NCBI GenBank assembly: GCA_963759545.1
Contig: CAVXAB010000047.1
Coordinates: 1 to 64,000 of the forward strand
Length of the DNA stretch: 64,000 nucleotides
Reading direction: 5' to 3'
Source of the DNA: Trebonia sp963759545
GTDB taxonomy: Bacteria; Actinomycetota; Actinomycetes; Streptosporangiales; Streptosporangiaceae
A model generated the notes under the pieces. The model made no database searches, had not been told where the DNA came from, and saw nothing but the letters and a program-made list of their open reading frames with translations. Position numbers and translations under genes: made by a program. Below, in pieces: positions 54,744 through 63,284 of the stretch (the first letter of the stretch is position 1; the number at the start of each line of letters is the position of its first letter).

Positions 54744-54767
54744 TGAGACACTGAGTCTAATGTCTCA
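54744..54767. promoter_or_regulatory. TetR operator candidate
   Basis: TGAGACA (54744-54750) and its exact complement TGTCTCA (54761-54767) are separated by 10 bp, a standard TetR-family geometry. The site overlaps the first possible ATG of the regulator, which supports the later start at 54842 and autoregulation. Confidence 0.6.
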
Positions 54768-54841
54768 TGCATGGTGCTTTCGCACGGTACCTTTGCATTA
54801 ACGAAACTCATCCAACATTGCGGCGAGGGGTGGGGCAGGCC

Positions 54842-55714
54842 ATGACGGCCCGGCCGGAGCGGGTGACGGCGGAAGAGGTCAAGCAGCGGATGCTCGACGC
54901 TGGGCGCGAACTGGCCCTTGAGGCCGGCGCGGCGCTCACCATCGAGCACCTGCGGCTCGAGGAAGTGATCCAGCGGGCCAGGGTGCCGCGAAGCTCGGTC
55001 TACCGGATGTGGGCCTACCGTGAGGAGTACATCGACGACCTGCTCTGCTACCTGGCCGGGGAGGGAAGCTGGTTCAGCGACCGGCCCGTCCTCGCCCCGG
55101 AGACGACCAGCGTCGTCACGCGGATCCTCACCGACAACAAGCAGCTGCTCGCCACGCCGGAAGGCCGGCGCGCGCTCTTGCTTGAGCTTGTCCGCCTGAC
55201 CACGATGCGCAATTACGGCGCGCTCAGCGAGTCGACGACCTGGCGCCTGCACATGGCGCTCATGGCCACCCTCGGCTCCACCCGCAGCGGCCAGGCGCGC
55301 AAGCGGATCGCGGCCGCGCTTGAGGACGCGCAAAAGCAGTCGCGCGAGTCGATGGTCGCCCTGCTCCGCTACCTCATGGGCGTGCTCGGCCTGCGGCTGC
55401 GCGACCCCGCCTACACGCTCGATCACGTGCAGCTAGCAGGCGGGCTGGTCATCCAGTCGCTGGCCCTGCGCAACGTCCAGGTCCAGGCCTCCCTGGGCGA
55501 GGAAAGCGACGGGGACGGCCAGGCTGCCCCCAACGTGCCGCAGGAGGCCAAGGAGGTCAGGGCACTGCTCAACTCCCCCGTGCCGGGACCCGGGCTGGGC
55601 GGCGAGCCGGCCGAGTGGACGCTGGTCGCGCGCGCCTACCTCGGCGTCCTCGACACCTTCGTCGAGCTCGACCCGGACTTCGTCCCGCCGGCGGACAGCA
55701 CGGCGGCAGGCTAA
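54842..55714 (+). CDS. TetR-family transcriptional regulator
   Basis: About 290 residues from ATG at 54842. The helix-turn-helix is MLDAGRELALEAGAALTIEH then LRLEEVIQRARVPRSSVYRM. The long C-terminal domain (NKQLLATPEGRRALLLELVR, LDHVQLAGGLVIQSLALRNV) is larger than usual and gives no ligand clue. Its only close neighbour is the convergent orphan gene at 55711, overlapping by four bases. Confidence 0.85.
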   Translation: MTARPERVTAEEVKQRMLDAGRELALEAGAALTIEHLRLEEVIQRARVPRSSVYRMWAYREEYIDDLLCYLAGEGSWFSDRPVLAPETTSVVTRILTDNKQLLATPEGRRALLLELVRLTTMRNYGALSESTTWRLHMALMATLGSTRSGQARKRIAAALEDAQKQSRESMVALLRYLMGVLGLRLRDPAYTLDHVQLAGGLVIQSLALRNVQVQASLGEESDGDGQAAPNVPQEAKEVRALLNSPVPGPGLGGEPAEWTLVARAYLGVLDTFVELDPDFVPPADSTAAG

Positions 55715-56766
55715 GCCGCGCCGCGAGCCAGGGCCATGACGCGGTCGCTCAGCACCGCCACGCCAGGGGTCGGCTCCGCGTCGTAGTAGCCGGGCTTGCG
55801 CTTCTTGAGCAGGCCGGTGCCGTTCTGCTTCCAGGTGAAGGCCCGGTTCCCGAGCACCCGGCGGAAGACCGCGTCAACGCTGTCAGGGAACGCCGCCGCC
55901 ATCCGGCGCAGCGGCAGCGGCGGGATGGAGTCCTCCCGCAGGTAGGCGCGCAGGACGTTGGCGTGCCCCGGGTCCGCGGCGAGCGACGGGTCGGCGAACA
56001 TCGCCCGCAGCATCCCGTACTCGGGCACGACGACGAAGCCGTCGAGCTCGTCGTAGATGATGCCCACGGTGTCGAACTCGAAGAACCCGCCCGGCATGAC
56101 GAACGTGGTCTCGCCCGTGTCGCTGACCGCACGGTGCCTGCCGCGCGCGGCGAGGGCGGAGTCGCGGCGCATCTTGTAGTAGGCGTTGAGCCGTCCCTCG
56201 GCCTCCAGGGTGGGCAGCACGAGCTCGTCCCCGCCGAAGAACGTGACGAACTCCTCACGGTCGCGCCGCATGTAGGCCCAGCCCTGGGTGGCCTTCTCCT
56301 GGTTGCGGAAGACGAGGTCGGGCTCGCGGGTGGCCAGGTCGATCGCCAGGCGCGCGACCTGGCGCGCGTCGGCCTGCCGATAGCTGATCTCGTCGCCGGA
56401 GGCGAGCCAGGCCGAGTCGTCCTCGGCGAGCGGTAGCAGGGTCCCGGCGAAGAAGCCGCCGCTGGTGACCGCCCCGTCGCCCGCGGCGCCTGCCGCCGCG
56501 GCGCCCCCGAGGCCGTACACCCGGTAGTCCAGGTCGTCGACCAGGTTCAGCGCGATGACGGCCTCGCCCGCGCTGTCCCTGCGGGCGATGGCGCGGACCT
56601 CGAAGACGCCGCGCACGCTGTTGCCGGCCCAGTCGAGTACGAGGTCACGGTCGGCTCGGCTCAGCCCCCGCTGCGTGGCGGTGAACCGCTCGGCGGCGGC
56701 AAGGCCGCCGGCCGCGCCAAGCCCCTGCCGCAACTGGATGGCACGCTCGATCAACTCTGGACCCAC
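55711..56766 (-). CDS. Hypothetical protein
   Basis: Not recognised. 351 residues, soluble, no signal peptide. Residues 1-95 contain LSRADRDLVLDWAGNSVRGV and VIALNLVDDLDYRVYGL. The middle has DSAWLASGDEISYRQADARQ and QEKATQGWAYMRRDREEFVT. The C-terminal part (GDELVLPTLEAEGRLNAYYK, MPGGFFEFDTVGIIYDELDG, EYGMLRAMFADPSLA) is rich in aromatic and acidic residues. Composition and codon use are like those of neighbours, so it is a real gene. Confidence 0.7.
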   Translation of the reverse strand: MGPELIERAIQLRQGLGAAGGLAAAERFTATQRGLSRADRDLVLDWAGNSVRGVFEVRAIARRDSAGEAVIALNLVDDLDYRVYGLGGAAAAGAAGDGAVTSGGFFAGTLLPLAEDDSAWLASGDEISYRQADARQVARLAIDLATREPDLVFRNQEKATQGWAYMRRDREEFVTFFGGDELVLPTLEAEGRLNAYYKMRRDSALAARGRHRAVSDTGETTFVMPGGFFEFDTVGIIYDELDGFVVVPEYGMLRAMFADPSLAADPGHANVLRAYLREDSIPPLPLRRMAAAFPDSVDAVFRRVLGNRAFTWKQNGTGLLKKRKPGYYDAEPTPGVAVLSDRVMALARGAA

Positions 56767-56845
56767 GAGAAGAGATCCTAGTAACTATCCAGGCGAGCCG
56801 AAGCGAAGCGCCCTGCCCGCCCGGCCGAGGCGGCCATGCCGCTTC

Positions 56846-57013
56846 TTGCTGTTATCAGTACCCTGCCGGTCAGGCGCAAGGATCACGGCAACTAGGGCCA
56901 CTTAGCATCGTGCCGACGGCCAGTTTGAAGCGGTTTGCGTAGCGTTTGATGGCCCTGAGAGGCGGCTGCGCCGCGTGCCCTGAGAGGCGGCTGCGCCGCT
57001 TCTTGCTGTTATC
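56846..57013 (+). repeat. Two TTGCTGTTATC motifs and a 23-bp direct repeat
   Basis: Exact 11-mers lie at 56846-56856 and 57003-57013, each preceded by GCCGCTTC. Directly before the second, a 23-bp sequence starting GCCCTGAGAGGCGG is present twice (56952-56974 and 56977-56999) with two bases between. No strong hairpin follows either motif at the 22-25 bp spacing seen elsewhere. Confidence 0.65.
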
Positions 57014-57083
57014 CCATCGTCGTGGTTCAGTGCGAGGATCGTCGATGGACAGGTACGCCACCGCTCCCCGCCCCGGGCCCGCG

Positions 57084-57270
57084 CGTGCCCGTTTCGTCCG
57101 GGTTGTCCCCGGCGAAACCGCGGCCCGGACCATGATCATGTGGATTCCGCAGCTTATAAGCTGCGGAATCCACATGAAAAGCGAAATCCCTCTCGAACCC
57201 TCGCGTCCTGCGTGCGGGCGCCGCGGCCAGCCCGCTCACAGCCCTCACGGTCACCACGCGCCACTTAAGT
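57084..57270. repeat. Dispersed palindromic element, copy E2
   Basis: Counterpart of 20591-20769. The central 42-bp palindrome at 57136-57177 is perfect through the centre (AGCTTATAAGCT), whereas the other copy has an asymmetric AAATAA loop. Flanking blocks CCGCGGCCCGGACCATGATC, AAAAGCGAAATCC and CACGCGCCACTTAAGT are shared. It lies in the 1,053-bp divergent spacer before the ABC-F gene. Confidence 0.85.
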
Positions 57271-57387
57271 CTGCGGCATCGGCCCGGCAGGGTCCGAAGT
57301 ATCCCGCGTTACGTGTTGGCGCGGCCCTAGGAGTGCCAGGGCGCTGCGCGAGGCTGGGATCCCGGCCAGAAGTCAGCCATGCCGTCC

Positions 57388-57580
57388 GCGTCCCGGCACA
57401 CATCGTCAGCCGCACCGCCCACGTCTGGCACACTGTCAGCCGGCCCCCACGTCCGGCACACGCTGTCGCCGGCCCCCCACGTCCGGCACACGCTGTCAGC
57501 CGGCCCCCCACGTCCGGCACACAGCTGTCAGCCGGCCCCCGCGTCCGGCACACACTGTCAGCCGGCCCCCCGCGTCCCGG
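57388..57580. repeat. Tandem repeat of about 31 bp, six copies
   Basis: Units of 28-33 bp follow one another without spacers: GCGTCCGGCACAC, then two to four variable bases, TGTCAGCCGG and a run of five or six C. Units starting at 57481 and 57512 are nearly identical; outer units have drifted. It lies about 240 bp upstream of the ABC-F start. Confidence 0.85.
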
Positions 57581-57682
57581 TCGCTCCGCTTGCGTTCCCG
57601 CGCCCTGTGGCGGGAAACAGGACGCTACCGGAGTCAGCCGCAGTCGTTCGGGATGATCCCGATGACCGGCGGCGGAAACCCT

Positions 57683-57711
57683 TTGCGCGGTGCGCGGCGC
57701 CGCCGCATAAT
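57683..57711 (+). promoter_or_regulatory. Promoter candidate of the ABC-F gene
   Basis: TTGCGC (57683-57688), 17 bp, CATAAT (57706-57711). The predicted transcript has a leader of about 100 nt. A 13-codon frame (GTG at 57716, TGA at 57755) lies at its very 5' end, a position where leader peptides of ABC-F resistance genes are found. Whether it is translated is unknown. Confidence 0.4.
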
Positions 57712-57819
57712 CGATGTGTCTTATCCCCGGTGGACGGAGAGTGGCTTGGAGCTCTGAGGTCGATCCCCAGCGCCGCGCTGCGGTAGCGCGCGCCCGCGAC
57801 CTCTTTTCGGAGCTGCCAC

Positions 57820-59508
57820 GTGTCTATCGTCCTGACCGATTTGTCATTTTCCCTCCCGAACGGGCGGGTGGTGCTGTCCAAGCTCAGTGCCTCGTTCAAC
57901 CCCGGCCTGACCGGCCTGATCGGCGCGAACGGATCGGGGAAGTCCACCCTGCTGCGGCTGATCGCCGGCGTCCTGCGGCCCACGTCCGGGTCGGTGACCG
58001 TGACCGGGGAGGTCGGGTACCTGCCGCAGAACCTCACGCTCGACGGCGACACGACGGTGGCGTCGCTGCTCGGCATCGCCTCCGTGCGCGACGCGATCCG
58101 CGCGATCGAGGCGGGGTCTGTCGATCCCGCCGCGTTCGACTCGGTCGGCGACGACTGGGACGCGGAGGACCGGGCGCGCGAGTGGCTGGCCCGGCTCGGG
58201 TTGCCGCATGTCGGGCTGGACGACCCGGTGCGGCGGCTGTCGGGCGGTGAGACCGTGCTGACCGCGCTGTCGGCGCGGTTCCTGCGGCGGCCGGCCGTGC
58301 TGCTGCTCGACGAGCCGACCAACAACCTCGACCTGGACGCGCGGCGGCGGCTCTACGCGGCGGTCGAGTCCTGGTCGGGCGTGGCGCTGATCGTCAGCCA
58401 CGACCGCGCACTGCTCTCGCGGGTGGACCAGGTCGCCGACCTTTCCTGCGGTTCGCTGCGCATGTACGGCGGGAACCTCGAGGCGTACGAGACCATGCTC
58501 GCCGCCGAGCAGCAGGCGGCGCTGCGCGCGGTCAACGCGGCCGAGTCGGACGTGCGGCGGGAAAAGCGGGACCTGATCGAGACGCAGGTCAAGCAGGCTA
58601 AGCGGGACAGGCAGGGGCGTGCGGTCGCCGCTTCAGGCTCGCTGCCGCGGATCGTCGCCGGCGGGCGCAAGCGCGCGGCGCAGGTGACGGCGGGCAAAGG
58701 GCGGGAGATCGCGCTCGCGCGCATCGCCGACGCGAGGGAACGGCTCGCCGAGGCGGAGGAGGCGCTCCGCGACGACGCGTCGATCCGGATCTCGCTGCCT
58801 GGGACGGCGGTGCCTGCCGGGCGCACGGTGCTGACGGTGCGCGGGCTCGACGCTCCGTGGGCCCCGTGGCAAAAGACGGCGGACGACGAGCCAGGCAACG
58901 ACGTCGGGCGGCTCGCGGAGCTGACCGTGCGCGGTCCAGAGCGCGTGGCGCTCACCGGGCCGAACGGTGCAGGCAAGACGACGCTGCTGCGCGCGCTCGC
59001 CGAGCCGGGCGCGGACGACGGGCTCGCGGACCTGACCGGGCTCGCGGACGTGACCGTGCGGCGGAACGCGGCATTCGGTTACCTGCCGCAGCGGCTTGAC
59101 ATCCTCGACGACGCGCTGACCGTGGTGGAGAACGTGCGTGCGGTCGCGCCCCGCGCGTCCGTCAACGAGGTCAGGGCGGGGCTGGCGCGGTTCCTGTTTC
59201 GCGGCGCGCGGGCGGACCAGGTGGCGGGGACGCTGTCCGGCGGCGAGCGGTTCCGCGCGGTCCTCGCCGCCCTGCTGCTCGCGGACCCGCCTCCGCAACT
59301 GCTCCTGCTCGACGAGCCGACCAACAGCCTGGACATGGCATCGGCCAGGCAGCTGTCGCAGGCCCTGTCCTGCTACCGGGGCGCGCTCGTCGTGGTGAGC
59401 CACGACGTGCCGTTCCTGCGCTCGATAGGGGTCACCAGGTGGCTGCGGCTCGACCGGTCCGGCCGCCTTGCCGACATCGACCCGCTGGAAGACGCCCGCC
59501 CGGCCTGA
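57820..59508 (+). CDS. ABC-F family ATPase (ribosome-associated)
   Basis: 562 residues from GTG at 57820. There are two ABC domains and no membrane segments. Domain 1: Walker A GANGSGKSTLLRLIAG, signature RLSGGETVLTALSARFL, Walker B VLLLDEPTNNLDLDARRRL. Domain 2: GPNGAGKTTLLRAL, TLSGGERFRAVLAALLLA, LLLLDEPTNSLDM. The linker between them (about residues 215-300, charged helices with QQAALRAVNAAESDVRREKR) would reach into the ribosomal exit site. ABC-F proteins either relieve stalled ribosomes or protect against 50S antibiotics, and the sequence alone does not decide which. Confidence 0.92.
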   Translation: MSIVLTDLSFSLPNGRVVLSKLSASFNPGLTGLIGANGSGKSTLLRLIAGVLRPTSGSVTVTGEVGYLPQNLTLDGDTTVASLLGIASVRDAIRAIEAGSVDPAAFDSVGDDWDAEDRAREWLARLGLPHVGLDDPVRRLSGGETVLTALSARFLRRPAVLLLDEPTNNLDLDARRRLYAAVESWSGVALIVSHDRALLSRVDQVADLSCGSLRMYGGNLEAYETMLAAEQQAALRAVNAAESDVRREKRDLIETQVKQAKRDRQGRAVAASGSLPRIVAGGRKRAAQVTAGKGREIALARIADARERLAEAEEALRDDASIRISLPGTAVPAGRTVLTVRGLDAPWAPWQKTADDEPGNDVGRLAELTVRGPERVALTGPNGAGKTTLLRALAEPGADDGLADLTGLADVTVRRNAAFGYLPQRLDILDDALTVVENVRAVAPRASVNEVRAGLARFLFRGARADQVAGTLSGGERFRAVLAALLLADPPPQLLLLDEPTNSLDMASARQLSQALSCYRGALVVVSHDVPFLRSIGVTRWLRLDRSGRLADIDPLEDARPA

Positions 59509-59612
59509 AGTACGGTCCGGGGCACAGCCGGGCTTGACGCGACGCGCCGGGTTACGCGACGCGCCGGGTTACATACGGGGAGGTTCGGTGACAACCGGGA
59601 TAGAGTGCCGTT

Positions 59613-61097
59613 GTGACTGGGTTGGACGTGCCTCCGGCGGGCGAGCGGCCGGAGCTTGCGGACGCGGGACGGCTCGCGCGCAAGCTGGTGCGCCGGGCCG
59701 TGCGCACGGCGCGAAACGAGGACCAGCCGCTGCGCCAGGTACTGCTCGACCACCTCGGGCCCGACGCCGCCACGCTGCCGACCGTCTCCGACGCGACCCC
59801 GCTGTATGAGCAGGTCAACCTCCAGGTTGGCGTGGAAGCCTGGCTGGCGGCCGAGCCGGGGCGCCAGCATCAGTTGATCGGCATCACCGGCGTTCCGCAG
59901 ATGCGGTTCAACGACATCACGATCGGCGACCTGATCCAGACGCCTCCTGGCAGCATGTTCGGGAACGCGGGAGTCGGGGCGCCGACCACCGTGAACCTGC
60001 CCTGCGGTCCCGACGAGCAGACCAGGCCGTGCGTCAGCAACGGCATCTACCTCGTCCGCGACGGCGAGGACCGGCTGGCGATCATGTTCAAGCCCGCCGG
60101 CCTCGGCATGCGCCACACCGAAGTGAACCTCCAGGTCATCGGGACGAGCCAGGACCGGGCGGCGGAGGTGCTGCGGGAGATCCGGGCACTCGCCCATGAG
60201 CGCTCGGTGTTCCGCGGCCAGGTGATCAGCTTCGGGCCAGAGGTGTTCGGGCCCGCGACGGGCAGCACGCCGCTGGCCTTCCTGTCCCGGCCTTCGGTGG
60301 GGCGCTCACAGATCGTGCTGCCTGACGAGCTGCTCGCGGGCATCGAGCAGCAGGTGGCGGGCATCGCCAGGCACTCCGGCCGGCTGCTCGCCAGCGGCCA
60401 GCACCTCAAGCGCGGCGTCCTGCTCTACGGCGCACCAGGCACCGGCAAGACGCACACGGTCCGCTACCTGCTCAGCCAGCTGCCCGCGGTGACCGTCATC
60501 GCGATATCGGGCAAGGCGCTCGGCCGGATCGCCGAGGCCTGCTCGGTGGCGCGCACGCTGCAGCCGGCGGTGATCGTGGTGGAGGACGTGGACCTGATCG
60601 CCGAGGAGCGCACCGCGCGGCCGGGTGAGCACCCGCTGCTCTTCCAGCTGCTGAACGAGATGGAGGGGCTGAACTCGGCCGCCGACGTCACGTTCCTGCT
60701 GACCACTAACCGGGCCGACCTGCTCGAGCCCGCGCTCGCCGCCCGGCCGGGCCGGGTCGACCTGGCCGCCGAGCTGCCGCTGCCCGACGCCGACGCGAGA
60801 CGGGCGCTGCTGCGGCTCTACCAGGGGAACCTGGTGCTTGACGGCGTCGACCTCGACCCGGTCATCGAGCGGACCGACGGAGTGACCGCGCCGTTCCTTC
60901 GCGAGCTGCTGCGCAAGGCGGCGCTCCTCGCCGCCGAGGAGGACGAGGCAGGACCCGCGGGCGAGGGGCCGGGTGCCGCGGGGAAGGACGACGCTCCCAT
61001 CCGGGTCACCGGCGCGCAGCTGACGGCCGCGCTCGATCAGCTGCTCGGCAGCCGGGGCCAGCTCACCCGGGTGCTCCTTGGCGGACAGCACGGGTAG
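59613..61097 (+). CDS. AAA+ ATPase with an uncharacterised N-terminal domain
   Basis: 494 residues from GTG at 59613. Residues 1-240 form a domain of unknown function with TPLYEQVNLQVGVEAWLAAE and FNDITIGDLIQTPPGSMFGN. The FtsH/Cdc48-like AAA module follows: Walker A LLYGAPGTGKTHTVRYLL (about 275), Walker B VIVVEDVDLI, sensor 1 TFLLTTNRADLLEPALAARP and arginine finger GRVDLAAELPLP. No membrane helix or protease domain. It could remodel or unfold a partner bound by the N-domain. The last 35 bp overlap the convergent MFS gene. Confidence 0.85.
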   Translation: MTGLDVPPAGERPELADAGRLARKLVRRAVRTARNEDQPLRQVLLDHLGPDAATLPTVSDATPLYEQVNLQVGVEAWLAAEPGRQHQLIGITGVPQMRFNDITIGDLIQTPPGSMFGNAGVGAPTTVNLPCGPDEQTRPCVSNGIYLVRDGEDRLAIMFKPAGLGMRHTEVNLQVIGTSQDRAAEVLREIRALAHERSVFRGQVISFGPEVFGPATGSTPLAFLSRPSVGRSQIVLPDELLAGIEQQVAGIARHSGRLLASGQHLKRGVLLYGAPGTGKTHTVRYLLSQLPAVTVIAISGKALGRIAEACSVARTLQPAVIVVEDVDLIAEERTARPGEHPLLFQLLNEMEGLNSAADVTFLLTTNRADLLEPALAARPGRVDLAAELPLPDADARRALLRLYQGNLVLDGVDLDPVIERTDGVTAPFLRELLRKAALLAAEEDEAGPAGEGPGAAGKDDAPIRVTGAQLTAALDQLLGSRGQLTRVLLGGQHG

Positions 61098-62598
61098 CCC
61101 CGTCCTGCTGGTCACGCTCACGGCGGCGGGCGGGAATGAGCAGGAGGTCAACGAGGCCCGCGCCGAACGCGAGCGCGGCGAGCACCACCGTGGCACGCTG
61201 GAACGCGGGCAGCGCCCCGGCGCCGGCCGGGTGGCCGAGGACCGTGACGAGGACGGACACGCCGAGGACGATGCCGACCTGCCTGGCCATCGTCACGATG
61301 CCTGAGCCGGTCGCGAACCGGTGCGGCGGCACCGCCGAGACCGCCGCGCTGACCAGGGTCGGCAGGGTGAGGCCGACGCCGGTGCCTGTCAGCAGCATGC
61401 CCGGCAGCATGCGCGCGGCGTAATCGGGCGTGACCGCGAGGTTCAGCCGCCAGAACACGCACCCTGCCGCGTAGATCACGCAGCCGGCGGCGGCAACCGG
61501 TCCCGGCCCGACCCTCCTGGCGAGTGGGCCAGCCGCGATCGCCCAGAACGGCACGAGCAGCGGTCCAGGCGCCACGCCGAGGCCGGTGCGCAGCGCGGAC
61601 CAGCCCCAGACGTCCTGGCACCAGAGCGTGACAAGCAGCAGCATCGCGCCGAAGGCGGTACCGAAGACCACGTTGGCCGCCGTGGCCGCGGCGAAGGTGG
61701 GCCGCCGTAGCAGGTGCAGCTCGATGACCGGCGACGGGTGCCTGGCGGACCTGCGGATGAACAGCGCCACTCCGGCGACCGCCGCCGCGATCAGGCCGAT
61801 GGTCGCCGGCGAGGCCCAGCCCCAGTCGTCGGACTTGACCAGGGCCAGGGCGAGCGCCCCGATGGCGACGGTGAAGACGGCCGCGCCCAGCGTGTCTGGC
61901 AGCGCCTCGGTCCGCTCGGCGGCCAGCCCGGCGCGGGCGGCCGCCGCCGGGTCTGGCGGGAGCACCCGCAGGCCGGCGACCACGGCGATCACGACGATCG
62001 GCACGTTGACGAGGAACACCCAGTGCCAGCTCGCGGCGACAAGCGCGCCGCCGATCACCGGGCCGAGCGCGGCCGCCGCTCCGCCGACCGAGGTCCAGGC
62101 CCTGATCGTGCCTGCCCGCTTGTCCGGCCGGGCGGCCGCGAGCAGCAGGCCAAGCGAGGCCGGCATCAGCAGCGCGCCGCCCGCCGCCTGGACGACGCGG
62201 GCCACGACGAGCACCCAGACGTCAGGCGCGGCGGCGCAGGCGGCCGACGCGAGGCCAAAGACGATCATCCCGGTGAGGAAGGCGGCGCGGCGGCCGATCA
62301 GGTCGGCGGCGCGGCCGGCCGGCACCAGCAGCGCGGCGAACACGATCGCGTAAGCGTTCAGCACCCAGGACAGGTTGGCCAGGTTCGCGCCGCCGAAGCT
62401 GCGGCCGATCGACGGGATCGCCACGTTGACGATGAACAGGTCGAGGTTGACGCAGACAACGCCGGCGCAGACCACCATGAATACCGGGCCGAACCCGGCC
62501 TGGCCGCGCTGCCCCGCTTCCGTCACGGCCCCGGCCCTGGTGCCCGCCACGGTTCCCGTCGCCGTGACCGGCCCGGTTTCAGGTAGTTCCTCGGTCAC
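61063..62598 (-). CDS. DHA2-family (14-TMS) drug/proton antiporter
   Basis: About 511 residues from GTG at 62598, with 14 membrane helices. The family signature of the first helix is VNLDLFIVNVAIPSIGRSFG. Motif A is GRAADLIGRRAAFL, and motif C-like GGAAAALGPVIGGALV marks exporters. The divergent HxlR gene and an intervening palindrome suggest drug- or redox-inducible control. The in-frame extension to 63498 is antisense to hxlR and is not coding. Confidence 0.9.
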   Translation of the reverse strand: MTEELPETGPVTATGTVAGTRAGAVTEAGQRGQAGFGPVFMVVCAGVVCVNLDLFIVNVAIPSIGRSFGGANLANLSWVLNAYAIVFAALLVPAGRAADLIGRRAAFLTGMIVFGLASAACAAAPDVWVLVVARVVQAAGGALLMPASLGLLLAAARPDKRAGTIRAWTSVGGAAAALGPVIGGALVAASWHWVFLVNVPIVVIAVVAGLRVLPPDPAAAARAGLAAERTEALPDTLGAAVFTVAIGALALALVKSDDWGWASPATIGLIAAAVAGVALFIRRSARHPSPVIELHLLRRPTFAAATAANVVFGTAFGAMLLLVTLWCQDVWGWSALRTGLGVAPGPLLVPFWAIAAGPLARRVGPGPVAAAGCVIYAAGCVFWRLNLAVTPDYAARMLPGMLLTGTGVGLTLPTLVSAAVSAVPPHRFATGSGIVTMARQVGIVLGVSVLVTVLGHPAGAGALPAFQRATVVLAALAFGAGLVDLLLIPARRRERDQQDGATRAVRQGAPG

Positions 62599-62620
62599 GC
62601 GCCACCCCTCGGCCTTGATT

Positions 62621-62632
62621 GGTTTGAAAACC
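62621..62632. promoter_or_regulatory. Palindrome between the DHA2 exporter and hxlR
   Basis: GGTTT-GA-AAACC inside the extended TTGGTTTGAAAACCCAACC, in the 105-bp divergent gap, 23 bp from the exporter start. Likely an operator for the HxlR-type regulator or a marR-like site. Confidence 0.5.
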
Positions 62633-62703
62633 CAACCTATTGATCGACGACGAGAGCGTAACCCGAGTGAGTTTGATTTTGCAACTGATGTACCCTGGCT
62701 GGC

Positions 62704-63192
62704 ATGCGCGAGGAACTGCCAGGCCGCCCCTGCTCGGTGGCGGCCGCCCTGAACCTGATCGGCGAGAAGTGGGCGCTGCTCGCCGTGCGCGAGATCGCTT
62801 TCGGCAACAAGCGGTTCGACGCGATCGCGCGGAACACGGGCGCCCCGCGCGACCGGCTCGCCGCGCGGCTGCGCGCGCTTGAGGCCGGGGGCGTGGTGGC
62901 GCGGCGCCAGTACTGCGAGCACCCGCCGCGCTATGAGTACGAGCTCACCGAGGCCGGCCAGGAACTGCGCGGCGTTCTCACGGCGCTGCGCGCCTGGGGC
63001 GACAAGTGGGTGGTCGACACGCCGCCCTCCGTGTTCGACCACGTCTGCGGCCACGAACTCGACCCGGCGATCGTGTGCCGCCACTGCGGCGCCGAGGTGG
63101 ACCCAGGCGACCTCACGGTCCGCGTGCTCACCCCCGGCTGGACCCGTCAGGGCCCGGCGATGACACCGGACGCCGCGCCAGCCACGTCCTAG
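62704..63192 (+). CDS. HxlR-family winged-helix regulator
   Basis: 162 residues. The MarR-like winged helix carries the HxlR N-terminal cysteine (GRPCSVAAALNLIGEKWALL) and the signature FDAIARNTGAPRDRLAARLR, EYELTEAGQELRGVLTAL. The C-terminal extension has CGHELDPAIVCRHCGAEV, a three-cysteine, one-histidine cluster that could bind zinc or sense oxidants. Divergent from the DHA2 exporter, which it probably represses. Confidence 0.92.
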   Translation: MREELPGRPCSVAAALNLIGEKWALLAVREIAFGNKRFDAIARNTGAPRDRLAARLRALEAGGVVARRQYCEHPPRYEYELTEAGQELRGVLTALRAWGDKWVVDTPPSVFDHVCGHELDPAIVCRHCGAEVDPGDLTVRVLTPGWTRQGPAMTPDAAPATS

Positions 63193-63284
63193 TACGGTCC
63201 CGGCCCTCCAGCGCGTCGGGCCGCGGGGCGAGATTTGCCCATGCTGGCACGAAATCCTCCACGTGTGTCCTAGTGTCAACGCCT

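Noticed and set aside
54300..54840. Several short reading frames in the dhaL-tetR spacer
   Set aside because: They consist of translated G-rich and CAGCCACAGCG repeats without family resemblance.
57388..57580. CRISPR array
   Set aside because: The units are contiguous, with no unique spacers between repeats, and there are no cas genes.
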